Below, piece after piece: positions 7,044-15,070 of a stretch of DNA of 32,029 bases (position 1 is its first letter; each line of letters starts with the position of its first letter). The notes under the pieces are model-generated. The model ran no database searches. It was not told where the DNA came from and saw only the letters and a list, made by a program, of their open reading frames with translations. Source of the stretch: a virus. The stretch is from positions 1 to 32,029 of IMG/VR virus record IMGVR_UViG_3300025120_000286; one strand, written 5' to 3'. Made by a program: the position numbers and the translations under genes.

Positions 7044-8070
7044 TATTGGGGATATATCTGAACTAAACGGTTCTGCACAAATAGTACGAGACAAACCCTA
7101 TACCGCTGATTTAAATTTTTCTATACAAAGTAACGACGAAGCAATTACTACAAACGGTAGAATGGCTATTACGTTTTTAGATGATTCTATTGTAAAACTA
7201 ACTGAACACTCACAACTCACCATAGACGAATATATCTACGACCCCGACCCTTCTAAATCTAAAATGGCTCTTACTTTCGGATTAGGTACGGCAAGGTTTA
7301 TTACAGGAAATTTAAATCGTATAGATAAACAAAACATTAAATTAAAAACTCCTACAGCTAATATTGCAATTCGTGGAACTGATTTTACAGCGACAGTAGA
7401 TGAATTAGGTCGTAGTTTAATCATTCTTTTACCAGATGCTTTAGGTTTATCTAGTGGAGAAATAGAAGTAGTTACCGCAACAGGAACAGTTTTATTAAAT
7501 AAACCGTATCAAGCAACAACTGTTTCGGTTTTTGAATCAGCCCCCAGTAAACCCGTTATCTTAGATTTAACTTTAGACGTTATTGATAATATGTTAATCG
7601 TTACGCCCCCTAAAGAAAAAGAAAAAATACAAGAAGAAAACATACAAACCAAAAGAGAAAACATATTAGATTTTAATGATTTAGATATTGACTATTTAGC
7701 TGAAGACTATTTAGCTGAGGATGAGCTTGAGTTTACCGAATTAGATATCAATTTTTTAGATGTAAATTTTTTAGAAGATTTATTAAATGTTTTAGACGCT
7801 TTAGCTATAGCCAAAGATGAAGATGTATTAGCTCAAGCTACTAGTACACAAGTAACAGGAACTTTATTAGGTAAAGACCCAGACACACAAATAACAACAT
7901 TAATAACAGGAAATGTTGTTAGTTTAAGAAGAACTGTAAATGAAAGTGTTAGAGTTGATTTAAACGGTAGTGAAGCTTATACAGTAATTTTGATACAAGA
8001 CGGAGTATCTAATATAATCAAAGTTAATGGAGGAAGTAATAGCGTAATTACTATTACTCAAAGCGATTAA
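6952..8070 (+). CDS. Secreted FecR-domain protein with curlin-like C-terminal tail
   Basis: A 372-residue protein with an N-terminal signal peptide (hydrophobic 9-20, cleavage likely near AQA at 25-27). A FecR domain covers about 40-195. Its hallmarks are NGRMAITFLDDSIVKLTEHS (68-87), the IDEYIYDP strand, and KTPTANIAIRGTDFTATV (132-149), the TPxAxxGIRGT signature with Ala-Ile in place of Gly-Ile. A highly acidic, Asp/Leu-rich linker (237-285, including DYLAEDYLAED) follows. The last 40 residues carry repeats of curlin character (EAYTVILIQDGVSN, then SNSVITITQ). FecR domains act in the periplasm as signal transducers or binding modules; stand-alone FecR proteins often sit beside CHASE2 cyclases, as here. 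The start lies inside the curlin-like gene; a later ATG would lose the signal peptide. Confidence 0.85.
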   Translation: MTGLKFYQLAVTLLLLSVSFKTIKAQAPLVDIGDISELNGSAQIVRDKPYTADLNFSIQSNDEAITTNGRMAITFLDDSIVKLTEHSQLTIDEYIYDPDPSKSKMALTFGLGTARFITGNLNRIDKQNIKLKTPTANIAIRGTDFTATVDELGRSLIILLPDALGLSSGEIEVVTATGTVLLNKPYQATTVSVFESAPSKPVILDLTLDVIDNMLIVTPPKEKEKIQEENIQTKRENILDFNDLDIDYLAEDYLAEDELEFTELDINFLDVNFLEDLLNVLDALAIAKDEDVLAQATSTQVTGTLLGKDPDTQITTLITGNVVSLRRTVNESVRVDLNGSEAYTVILIQDGVSNIIKVNGGSNSVITITQSD

Positions 8071-9824
8071 TGAAAAAGTTAATACTACCTATATTATTTT
8101 TACTTGGATTACCTTTAGTGTTTCAAGTCGCACCTGTTGAAATATTAAAATTAAAAACATTTGATGCTTTTGTAACTACACCAGAGCCTTCTGGTAATTT
8201 TGTTATTTTAAATATTACTGAAGAAGATGTAGATGCGGCAGGCGGTTATCCGTTTCCTAGAGAGGAACTAGCTAAGATACATTTAGACTTATTGCGTAAA
8301 GGTGCTTTAGGCGTTGGTTGGGTATTAGCTTTTCCACACGAAGATAGGTTTGGTGGTGATCATTATTTTAAAGAAGCATTATCGTATGCTCCTTCGGTTA
8401 TCGCTGTTTTTGAAAACGATAATGGTATATACCCTAAAACAGTAGGTACTGTTATTATGGGTGAGGGTAACGGTGGTTATATGTCTAAAGGTACCGTACA
8501 AAATATTTCAGGATTAAACGCAGCAGAAGGAGTAGCTTCCGCTCCCGTAGATATAGATAACTTAGTTAGACGGATACCACTTCTATATAAGACCCCAGAG
8601 GGGTGGTTAGCGGCTTACGGTACACAAGTATTAAAAGCCCTAACAGGGGCTAAAACTTACGTTATAAAAACTAATACGAATGGGTTAGAAGAAATAAGAG
8701 TAAAAGGTTTACCGCCAGTAAAAGTAGATTCTTTAGGGCGTAAGTGGGTTAGTTGGGTAGACACTCCTACAACAACATTAAAAGAAATGAATGTAAAAAA
8801 TAAATTCGTTTTTGTTGGAGTAACTGCTAAAGGCGTTATGCCACAGTTAGCTACACCAACAGGGTTACTTGAGCCACACAAGATACAAGCAGCATTAGCA
8901 GAATCAATATTGGTAGAAAATAGTCCATATATCCCCGACTATAGTATAGCCGTTGAAGTTTTAGTGTTTGTTATATCCCTGCTTTTAGTTTGGGTTGCGT
9001 TAAACAACTTAGGCATTACTGCAGGAGTCCTTTGTTTTGGTGTAGTTATGTCTAGCACCGCTATCGGAGGCTATTATGCCATACAACAAGGATTATTAAT
9101 AGATGCAACTTGGTCTTTAATAAGTCAATTTATAACAGGTACAGTAGCCTTTTATTTAAGATTTAGAGAACAATTTAAATTACGATTACAAATTAAAAAA
9201 CAGTTTGAACATTATCTAGACCCTAGACAAGTAAAACAATTACAAAAGAATCCAGATTTATTAAAACTAGGTGGCGAAAAGAAAACAGCTACGTTTTTAT
9301 TTACCGATGTTAGAGGGTTTACCGCTTTATCTGAATCAGTAACTCCTGAAGAAGTGACTTATATAATGAATAAAGCATTAACCGCACAACAAGCAGCAGT
9401 ACAAAAACACGGTGGTATGGTAGATAAATACATAGGTGATGCGATGATGGCTATATTTAACGCACCTTTAGATTTATTAGATCACCCGAACATAGCGGTG
9501 AGTTGTGCTCAAGATATTTGGCAAAATATGTCAGACCTTAATGTAGAACTCCAAGCGGAAGGCTTGCCCCCAATAGCCATAGGAATAGGCATAAACACAG
9601 GAGAAGCAGTGATCGGTAATATGGGTTCTTCATCTAGATTTGATTATACCGCTATCGGTGACGCAGTAAATACCGCGGCTAGATTAGAATCAGCAACGAA
9701 AGAAGCAGGAGCAGATATACTTATTGGGGAAAATACTAAAAATTTATGTAAACATAGCTTAAAAGAACTAACACCGATGAAAGTAAAAGGCAAAGAAAAA
9801 CCTTTAAAAATATACACACTTTGA
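8070..9824 (+). CDS. CHASE2-domain class III adenylate/guanylate cyclase (membrane receptor)
   Basis: A 584-residue receptor cyclase. An N-terminal membrane helix (4-22) is followed by a periplasmic CHASE2 domain (about 25-285, with FVILNITEEDVDAAGGYPF and VSWV, KFVFVG motifs) and three transmembrane helices (about 292-310, 316-336, 345-364). A linker (HYLDPRQVKQL) leads to the cyclase domain (about 405-584). Catalytic residues are all visible: metal-binding Asp413 (FTDVRGFTAL) and Asp457 (KYIGDAMMAIF), substrate Lys453, base-selecting Thr527 (FDYTAIGD), and transition-state Asn534 and Arg538 (AVNTAARLE). Lys plus Thr favours ATP over GTP. It is coupled to the FecR-domain gene by TAATG. This is an unusual gene for a lytic-type phage; ligand and effector are unknown. 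Confidence 0.93.
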   Translation: MKKLILPILFLLGLPLVFQVAPVEILKLKTFDAFVTTPEPSGNFVILNITEEDVDAAGGYPFPREELAKIHLDLLRKGALGVGWVLAFPHEDRFGGDHYFKEALSYAPSVIAVFENDNGIYPKTVGTVIMGEGNGGYMSKGTVQNISGLNAAEGVASAPVDIDNLVRRIPLLYKTPEGWLAAYGTQVLKALTGAKTYVIKTNTNGLEEIRVKGLPPVKVDSLGRKWVSWVDTPTTTLKEMNVKNKFVFVGVTAKGVMPQLATPTGLLEPHKIQAALAESILVENSPYIPDYSIAVEVLVFVISLLLVWVALNNLGITAGVLCFGVVMSSTAIGGYYAIQQGLLIDATWSLISQFITGTVAFYLRFREQFKLRLQIKKQFEHYLDPRQVKQLQKNPDLLKLGGEKKTATFLFTDVRGFTALSESVTPEEVTYIMNKALTAQQAAVQKHGGMVDKYIGDAMMAIFNAPLDLLDHPNIAVSCAQDIWQNMSDLNVELQAEGLPPIAIGIGINTGEAVIGNMGSSSRFDYTAIGDAVNTAARLESATKEAGADILIGENTKNLCKHSLKELTPMKVKGKEKPLKIYTL

Positions 9825-9907
9825 TATATAATCAATTTATCAGTATTCTGCTGCAGCTTACGGGAAGTGCTTTAACCCGCTAAAACGTTAATAAACGCAG
9901 AGGAACT
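9825..9907 (+). promoter_or_regulatory. Short intergenic leader with a possible -10 box and weak hairpin
   Basis: This is one of the few non-coding gaps on the plus strand. A TATAAT box lies at 9827-9832 just after the cyclase stop, with only a poor -35 match. Downstream the leader is less AT-rich than its surroundings. It has a CGGG (9861-9864) / CCCG (9876-9879) hairpin arm pair and a CTGC (9848-9851) / GCAG (9897-9900) pairing that would close next to the AGAGGA ribosome-binding site at 9899-9904. The hairpin lacks a following T-run, so it is not a standard terminator. It probably starts transcription or controls translation of the next operon. Confidence 0.35.
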
Positions 9908-10012
9908 ATGGTTGGAGTAGATAAGAAAACATATCTAAAAAAGAAAGGGAGTCGTTCTGACTTCTATATTTACACGCCTACTAAAACTATTAAAACTAGG
10001 AGTAGATTTTAA
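9908..10012 (+). CDS. 34-residue basic leader protein, function unknown
   Basis: A short ORF with a good ribosome-binding site (AGAGGA four bases before ATG) whose stop overlaps the next gene by TAATG, so it is very likely translated. The protein is basic (MVGVDKKTYLKKKGSRSD, then a Thr/Lys-rich tail) with no membrane segment. It may serve as a coupling leader for the cupin-like gene or be a small regulator. Confidence 0.5.
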   Translation: MVGVDKKTYLKKKGSRSDFYIYTPTKTIKTRSRF

Positions 10013-10566
10013 TGAGTCTTTCTTTAATTAAAACTCCAGAACTAACCTATCAAGAAGCTTGCGAGTTTTTTGATTATAAGAAAAATAAAATAGAGTTTCA
10101 AAGCAAAATAAAACAATTTGAAGAAGCTGTTGTAAAACACTGTAAAGAAACTAATCAAGAAGAATTAAATTCACAAATAACAGGTGAAACCGAAGGGGCT
10201 GTTACGCATAACTTTGCAGACGGTCAGTATATAAGACAAATAATTATGCCTAAAAATATATTAGTCGTTTCTAAAATACATGCTAAAAACCATCCTTTCT
10301 TTATTATGAAAGGCGAAACGTCTATTTATAGCAATAAAGGCATAGAACGTATCAAAGCACCGTTTCATGGAATAACCGAGGCAGGTACAAAAAGAGCATT
10401 ATATATACACGAAGAATGTACTTTTATTACTGTACATAGAACTGATTGTTTAACAGTAGATGAAGTTATAAATGAAATAACTGTTACTGATTTTTCTAAA
10501 TTAGAATTAACAGGTTTCGATATAAAACAAATAGATAACATTTTAAATCAACAGGAAATTTTATAA
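10012..10566 (+). CDS. Cupin-like phage protein
   Basis: A 184-residue protein. Its N-terminal third is helical and charged. The C-terminal two thirds form a beta-rich, cupin-like domain seen in many phages: HNFADGQYIRQIIMPKN, then LVVSKIHAKNHPFFIMKGETSIYS (the HxxxHP region could hold metal), APFHGITEAGTKRALY, and HEECTFITVHRT. In several phage genomes such proteins are encoded beside tail or internal virion genes, but a biochemical role is not established. It follows a 34-codon leader ORF and overlaps the next virion gene. Fold assignment is by motif similarity only. Confidence 0.6.
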   Translation: MSLSLIKTPELTYQEACEFFDYKKNKIEFQSKIKQFEEAVVKHCKETNQEELNSQITGETEGAVTHNFADGQYIRQIIMPKNILVVSKIHAKNHPFFIMKGETSIYSNKGIERIKAPFHGITEAGTKRALYIHEECTFITVHRTDCLTVDEVINEITVTDFSKLELTGFDIKQIDNILNQQEIL

Positions 10567-11765
10567 TGAGTACTGCAATTACTGCTGCTGCAATAACTAT
10601 CGGAGGCACTCTTCTTGCAGGTAAAATCGCAGCTAATAGACATAAAGAGGTAGAACCAAAAGCACAGATTGGATCAGGAACTGCCCCCCAATTAACTCCT
10701 GGACCTGCTACAGAGTTTGCACCAATAGAAGGAAGTGAATTAGCATCCGTTGGAGAGTTTAATTACGACGATCCTTATAGTCCTTCTGGAATAGACCCGA
10801 GTACTAACGATATACTTAAACTATTAATGAGTTCAGGAATAGACCCGAGTACTTTAAATGAACGGGGTGTTGCAGGACTTGCGATTGGCGGAGCGTTAAA
10901 AGCCGCTAAAGGGGGTGAATTAAATTTACAAGAACTTTTAAGTCAAGGGGGGAAAAGACCTGAACCTTTTCAAAATTTACAAGAACTAGATGATTTTTTA
11001 GATTTTACTGAAGGTAACGAATTAAATTTACAAGAACTTTTAAGTAAAATGGGTGGTTTCGGTACAAGTTTAATGCCCTCTCAAAAAGAGGGTATATTGA
11101 GTTTAATCCCCTCTAGCGATAATGAAGAAACATCTTTAGTAGAATTAGATGCAGATGGAATATCTCTAGTAGACTCTAATCAAAAAATAGCTCCAGTAGC
11201 TATGTATAACAGTACTTCTAATAATCCTATATTAGCTATTAATAAAAATTCTATGAAAGAAGAAACATTAGCAGGATTAGATAATACTATAAATCCTACG
11301 TTAATGGATCGTTTTTCATCAACAGCAGCTCCTGCGATTAATTATGCTAACGAAAATCCAGAAATGTTTAAAGCTTATGCAAATGCGGGTTTTAGTGTAT
11401 TACAAGCATTACTCGATAAACCTAGAGAAGTAGAACAAAAAGGCAGTTTAGTTAGGACTAAAACATTACCGACAGGTGGGTTAGGGGCTAAAAGAGATTA
11501 TTTAAGACAAATGACACCTATACAAGGTAGTACGTTTGCAGCAGACGGCGGAGCATTAAACAGACGTATGTTTAAACCTATGTTAGAAGGTGGCGATATT
11601 GAAGGTCCAGGAGGACCTAAAGATGATGTAATACCTGTTATGGCTAGTAACGGTGAGTTTATGTTATCTAACGCCGCAGTAAAACATATGGGAAAAGGTA
11701 ATCATGATAAAGGTATTGCTATGTTAGAACAATTTAATAAACAAGGTAATAAACGATATGGCTAG
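10566..11765 (+). CDS. Virion protein with internal repeats, probable internal/ejection protein
   Basis: A 399-residue protein with an N-terminal hydrophobic stretch (AITAAAITIGGTLLAG). It has two kinds of in-frame repeat, SGIDPST (twice, 16 codons apart) and ELNLQELLS (twice, 34 codons apart). The C-terminal domain has the GPGGPKDDVIPVMASNGEFM stretch and a KHMGKGNHDKGIAMLEQFN helix. That segment is a widespread signature of marine-phage virion proteins that often lie next to ejection-protein genes. It also contains AADGG, a motif shared with two later proteins. No enzyme domain is visible. The start overlaps the cupin gene and the stop overlaps the next gene. Confidence 0.6.
   Translation: MSTAITAAAITIGGTLLAGKIAANRHKEVEPKAQIGSGTAPQLTPGPATEFAPIEGSELASVGEFNYDDPYSPSGIDPSTNDILKLLMSSGIDPSTLNERGVAGLAIGGALKAAKGGELNLQELLSQGGKRPEPFQNLQELDDFLDFTEGNELNLQELLSKMGGFGTSLMPSQKEGILSLIPSSDNEETSLVELDADGISLVDSNQKIAPVAMYNSTSNNPILAINKNSMKEETLAGLDNTINPTLMDRFSSTAAPAINYANENPEMFKAYANAGFSVLQALLDKPREVEQKGSLVRTKTLPTGGLGAKRDYLRQMTPIQGSTFAADGGALNRRMFKPMLEGGDIEGPGGPKDDVIPVMASNGEFMLSNAAVKHMGKGNHDKGIAMLEQFNKQGNKRYG
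10788..10853 (+). repeat. Pair of 18-bp in-frame direct repeats
   Basis: GGAATAGACCCGAGTACT occurs at 10788-10805 and again at 10836-10853, exactly 48 bases (16 codons) apart, encoding GIDPST both times inside the virion gene. The bases are identical, which suggests a recent duplication or gene conversion. Confidence 0.85.
10917..11045 (+). repeat. Pair of 27-bp identical in-frame repeats
   Basis: The 27 bases at 10917-10943 recur identically at 11019-11045, 102 bases (34 codons) later, encoding ELNLQELLS in both places. Identity at third codon positions indicates recent duplication or strong constraint. Confidence 0.85.
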
Positions 11766-13332
11766 TAGAGAAGAACAAGAATATTCGAGTCAAGCCCCCG
11801 CGGGTTATATAGGAGATTTTTTACAAAAAGATATCTTTCCTAGAGCTCAAACGTTTTTACAAGATCAGTTTAATAATTACGGAGCAGATAACTCAAGCCC
11901 CTTTACTTATACAGGTGAACGAGTAGCAGGTTTTGATCCTAGAGAAACTAGGGCTATGGGTTTAGCTGACCAAGCGATTGGTAGCTATATGCCTTACTTA
12001 AATAGACAATCGGGATTATTAGGTGACGCTTCGGGCATCATGCGTAGTGGTGCTGATTTAGGTGGACAAAGTATAAACACAGGTTTAGCCGCGGGTCGTG
12101 GTTTAGCAGGTGAAGGTGCAGGTTTAACTAGAGGAGCTAATTTTACTCAATCAGGTCGAGGTGATTTTTTATCCGCAGTACCTAATTATAACGAAGCTCA
12201 AGGGTTAACTAGAGCAGGAGCACCTACGTTTACTTCTGCTAGAGGAACGTTAGGTAGAGCAGAAAATTCAGGAGCAGGTTCTACAGGAATGTTTAATCCT
12301 AATACTCAAGTTAGTTCGTTTTTTAATCCTTACGAAGATCAAGTTGTTCAACAAACGTTAAAAGATGTCCGTGAAGGTTTAGCTCAAGGTGATATGGGGC
12401 TTAGAGATGAAGCCGTAAGTGCGGGAGCTTTTGGTGGGTCTAGGTCTAGAATGAGACGTGATGAATTAGCAGAGAATACCGCTAGAGGAGCCGCAGAAGC
12501 AATAGCAGGTATCCGTAGTGGTGGTTATGAAGGTTCTAGAAACGCCGCACAACAAGCATTCGAAGCACAACAAGGTAGACAAAGTGGTTTCGCAGGATTA
12601 CAAGCAGGATTAGCAGGACAAGAAGCAGGTTTCGCAGGACAAGAAGCACAAAGTGCTTTAGCTAGAGCAGCACAATTAGGTAGTATAGAAGCACAAAACG
12701 CTCAAGCCAAATTAGCTAGAGGAGAAGCGTTAAATCAATCAGAACAATTAGCAGTAAGTAATGCTTTAGGTAGAGGAGCACAATTAGGTCAATTAGGACA
12801 AACTCAATTCGGTATGGGATTACAAGGCGGACAGGGAATAGCGGGACTCGGTAGTCAATTAGGTCAGGGCTTAGGTGCTTTAGGTAGTCAATATGGTCAA
12901 ATAGGTTCAACACTTCCAGGATTACAACAACAAGATATAAGTTCACAAATGGCTATGGGTGGTTTAGGTAGAGGTAGAAATCAATCGTTATTAGATTTAG
13001 GTTATCAAAACTTTGTAGGTCAATACAATTTACCAATGCAAACGTTACAAAATGCTGGAGCACTTACTGCTTCCCTCGGACCGTTAGCAGGTGGTTATGG
13101 TTACGCAGGCGGAGCTGCTCCTTCTTTTGGTAGTGCGTATGCTCCTGCTATAGGACGTTTACCAAATTATAATAGCGGTATTGCTAGTAATATCTATGGA
13201 CCTAATGCAGAAGGACAAACATCAAACCAAGTACAAGCAGGATCAGATATTGCAGGGCAATTTCCTGATTTCAGTGATTTTATAAATATTGGTAATACTG
13301 ATTTTGGAATGGCGGGTTATCCAATTGGCTAA
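11758..13332 (+). CDS. Ala/Gly/Gln-rich internal virion protein
   Basis: A 524-residue protein with few cysteines and abundant Ala, Gly, Gln and Arg. The N-terminal QAPAGYIGDFLQKDIFPRAQ start and the central FFNPYEDQVVQQTLKDVREG then SAGAFGGSRSRMRRDEL region are typical of a marine podovirus internal virion family. Amphipathic helical repeats follow, including three exact-length heptads at about 277-297 (GFAGLQA, GLAGQEA, GFAGQEA), then a Gly/Gln/Leu-rich low-complexity stretch. By analogy with T7-type core proteins it could enter the cell during DNA ejection; that role is inferred. The ATG at 11758 lies within the end of the preceding gene. Confidence 0.65.
   Translation: MASREEQEYSSQAPAGYIGDFLQKDIFPRAQTFLQDQFNNYGADNSSPFTYTGERVAGFDPRETRAMGLADQAIGSYMPYLNRQSGLLGDASGIMRSGADLGGQSINTGLAAGRGLAGEGAGLTRGANFTQSGRGDFLSAVPNYNEAQGLTRAGAPTFTSARGTLGRAENSGAGSTGMFNPNTQVSSFFNPYEDQVVQQTLKDVREGLAQGDMGLRDEAVSAGAFGGSRSRMRRDELAENTARGAAEAIAGIRSGGYEGSRNAAQQAFEAQQGRQSGFAGLQAGLAGQEAGFAGQEAQSALARAAQLGSIEAQNAQAKLARGEALNQSEQLAVSNALGRGAQLGQLGQTQFGMGLQGGQGIAGLGSQLGQGLGALGSQYGQIGSTLPGLQQQDISSQMAMGGLGRGRNQSLLDLGYQNFVGQYNLPMQTLQNAGALTASLGPLAGGYGYAGGAAPSFGSAYAPAIGRLPNYNSGIASNIYGPNAEGQTSNQVQAGSDIAGQFPDFSDFINIGNTDFGMAGYPIG
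12586..12648 (+). repeat. Three 21-bp tandem repeats coding seven-residue units
   Basis: Units at 12586-12606, 12607-12627 and 12628-12648 encode GFAGLQA, GLAGQEA and GFAGQEA. The last two share GCAGGACAAGAAGCA exactly. The seven-residue period suits a helical rod or coiled-coil segment. Confidence 0.8.
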
Positions 13333-15061
13333 CGGTGTAGGTGGATATAACCCATTCCCAACTTTTGGAGGGGGTGACGGTGGTGGTGGTATTACCCAAG
13401 TTAAACTTGCTCCTTCGCCAGTGCGTTTTCCTACAGCATCAAGTCCTAGAACAACAACGGTTGCTGATGCAAGAGAAGATGTAAGTCCATTAGCGTACCT
13501 TGCACCTGTAGGTTTAAGTTTTTTAGCTAATAAATTTTTTAATACTCAAGCAGAACCACAAACCAACTTAGACGCAGAAGCATTAAGTAAACTTTCTGAT
13601 TTTGAATTAGCTAATTATCAAACTGAACAATTATACGGTCCTAAAACAACACAAACTACTGGACAACGTATTGGACAATTAGCTACGCAATACTTACCCG
13701 CCTTATTTACCAATAATGATAAAGAATTAGCAGCGTACATAAGCACTGCAACTAATTTTGATAATGCTCAAACCACTAATAAAACAAACAAACAAATTAA
13801 AAGACGGACATATACTCAAAATTTATTAAAAGAAATGACTCCTAAAAACATGACGTTTGTTGATTTAGTAGAGTATGAAAAATCAGGTGATTTAACCAAA
13901 GCAGTTAGGAAAGGTTTTTTAGAAGGTAAACCTGATTTAGATCGTTTCGGTTATACTGTTAATATTGATGATGGTTATTATTCTACAGAATCAGATTCAG
14001 CCCAAAACTACGCAGGCAATGGGTCAGCTAATTGGGTTCCTTTAGAGTTTTTAGATAAAGTAACAAAAATACCAAGAGGTTCTTCTGCGGATGAGAATAA
14101 TTTAAATGATTGGTTAAAAGCACAAGAACTAAGAGAAAACTCTTTATTAGACGTTTACGGCACTATTGGTACATTAATTCCAATACTGAAAGATCAAGCA
14201 ACTGGAGATAATCTTGGTGGTATAGGTGCTGGAGGTCAAGTAACTTTAGCACTAAATAACGGTTTTAATAACGCTAGTTCAAGTTTAAGAGCGGTAGCTA
14301 GTTTGGCAGGGTTCGATAGTCCGTTTAGTACTGATGAAGAAGGTGGTCTTTTTGAAAAAGGAACTGGAGAAAACGCTCAAGCTATAGAGGGTTTATTGCT
14401 AAGACAAATAAGCGGAGAAGATGTAGATGATGAATTAAATAAAGCTTTAGGAATTTTTCAAAAGAAAACAGGATTTACTTTTAAAAGAGAATCAGGTGCT
14501 TTAGCTACTGTAGAATACAATGCCAGTATGTTAAAACTAGCGTATACAGCTGCGGCTGCTGCAGGTCAATCAGGAAGAACATTATCAGATAAAGATTTAG
14601 CGTTCTTTTTAGAGATGGTGGGTTATGGAAAGGCTACAGGTCCTATTAATCAAATGAAATATTTAGTTAATTTTGTTGGTCGAATAACACAAGAAGTAGA
14701 AAACAATGTTGACGTTACGTTTGGGGTTGGAGGAAGAAAACTTCAAAGTGTGTATGCTAATAGTTTAAGTAGTCCTAAAATACAGGGAATTACTCGTAAT
14801 TATTTTGAAACTGCTCTTAACGGAGAACCTGTATTATTTGATCAAAACGTTTCTATTTCTGATTATCCAAAACTAAAGTTTACTAAAGTACCTTTTTTAA
14901 CTAGGTTTACAGGAAAAGATACAGAAGGTAACTATGTAAATGCTTCTATGCGGAAATTTTTTGAAGCATTAGATAATTCAGACTTGGATCCCAATAGTAT
15001 AAATCAAGTAATTGGTATTGGTGGGTCAGCTAATCTCAACGGTTTATTTAACCAACAATAA
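13325..15061 (+). CDS. Internal virion protein (TTG start proposed)
   Basis: About 578 residues, no transmembrane signal. I favour TTG at 13325 as the start: it gives MANGVGGYNPFPTFGGG, sits 8 bases inside the end of the previous gene, and has a purine-rich GGCGGG just upstream. The longer frame beginning with TTG at 13289 adds twelve residues and has no ribosome-binding site. The Gly-rich N-terminus is followed by mostly helical sequence. A motif SGRTLSDKDLAFFLEMVG at about residue 426-443 appears in other marine-phage virion proteins and echoes the triple SDKDL motif of the 297-aa protein downstream. It is probably part of the internal or ejection complex with its neighbours. Confidence 0.6.
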   Translation: MANGVGGYNPFPTFGGGDGGGGITQVKLAPSPVRFPTASSPRTTTVADAREDVSPLAYLAPVGLSFLANKFFNTQAEPQTNLDAEALSKLSDFELANYQTEQLYGPKTTQTTGQRIGQLATQYLPALFTNNDKELAAYISTATNFDNAQTTNKTNKQIKRRTYTQNLLKEMTPKNMTFVDLVEYEKSGDLTKAVRKGFLEGKPDLDRFGYTVNIDDGYYSTESDSAQNYAGNGSANWVPLEFLDKVTKIPRGSSADENNLNDWLKAQELRENSLLDVYGTIGTLIPILKDQATGDNLGGIGAGGQVTLALNNGFNNASSSLRAVASLAGFDSPFSTDEEGGLFEKGTGENAQAIEGLLLRQISGEDVDDELNKALGIFQKKTGFTFKRESGALATVEYNASMLKLAYTAAAAAGQSGRTLSDKDLAFFLEMVGYGKATGPINQMKYLVNFVGRITQEVENNVDVTFGVGGRKLQSVYANSLSSPKIQGITRNYFETALNGEPVLFDQNVSISDYPKLKFTKVPFLTRFTGKDTEGNYVNASMRKFFEALDNSDLDPNSINQVIGIGGSANLNGLFNQQ

Positions 15062-15070
15062 AAAAAAGTT

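Noticed and set aside
5023-9824. Prophage-host junction or assembly chimera explaining the curli genes
   Set aside because: The genes interlock with phage genes at the left, share base composition and junction style with them, and phage genes continue on the right after a short leader; read-level checking is still needed to exclude it fully.
9861-9879. Rho-independent terminator after the cyclase
   Set aside because: The stem is only four base pairs and is not followed by a T-run.
13289-13324. Longer start for the 578-aa virion protein (TTG at 13289)
   Set aside because: No ribosome-binding site; the added 12 residues are a shadow of the previous gene, while the TTG at 13325 is in a typical overlap.
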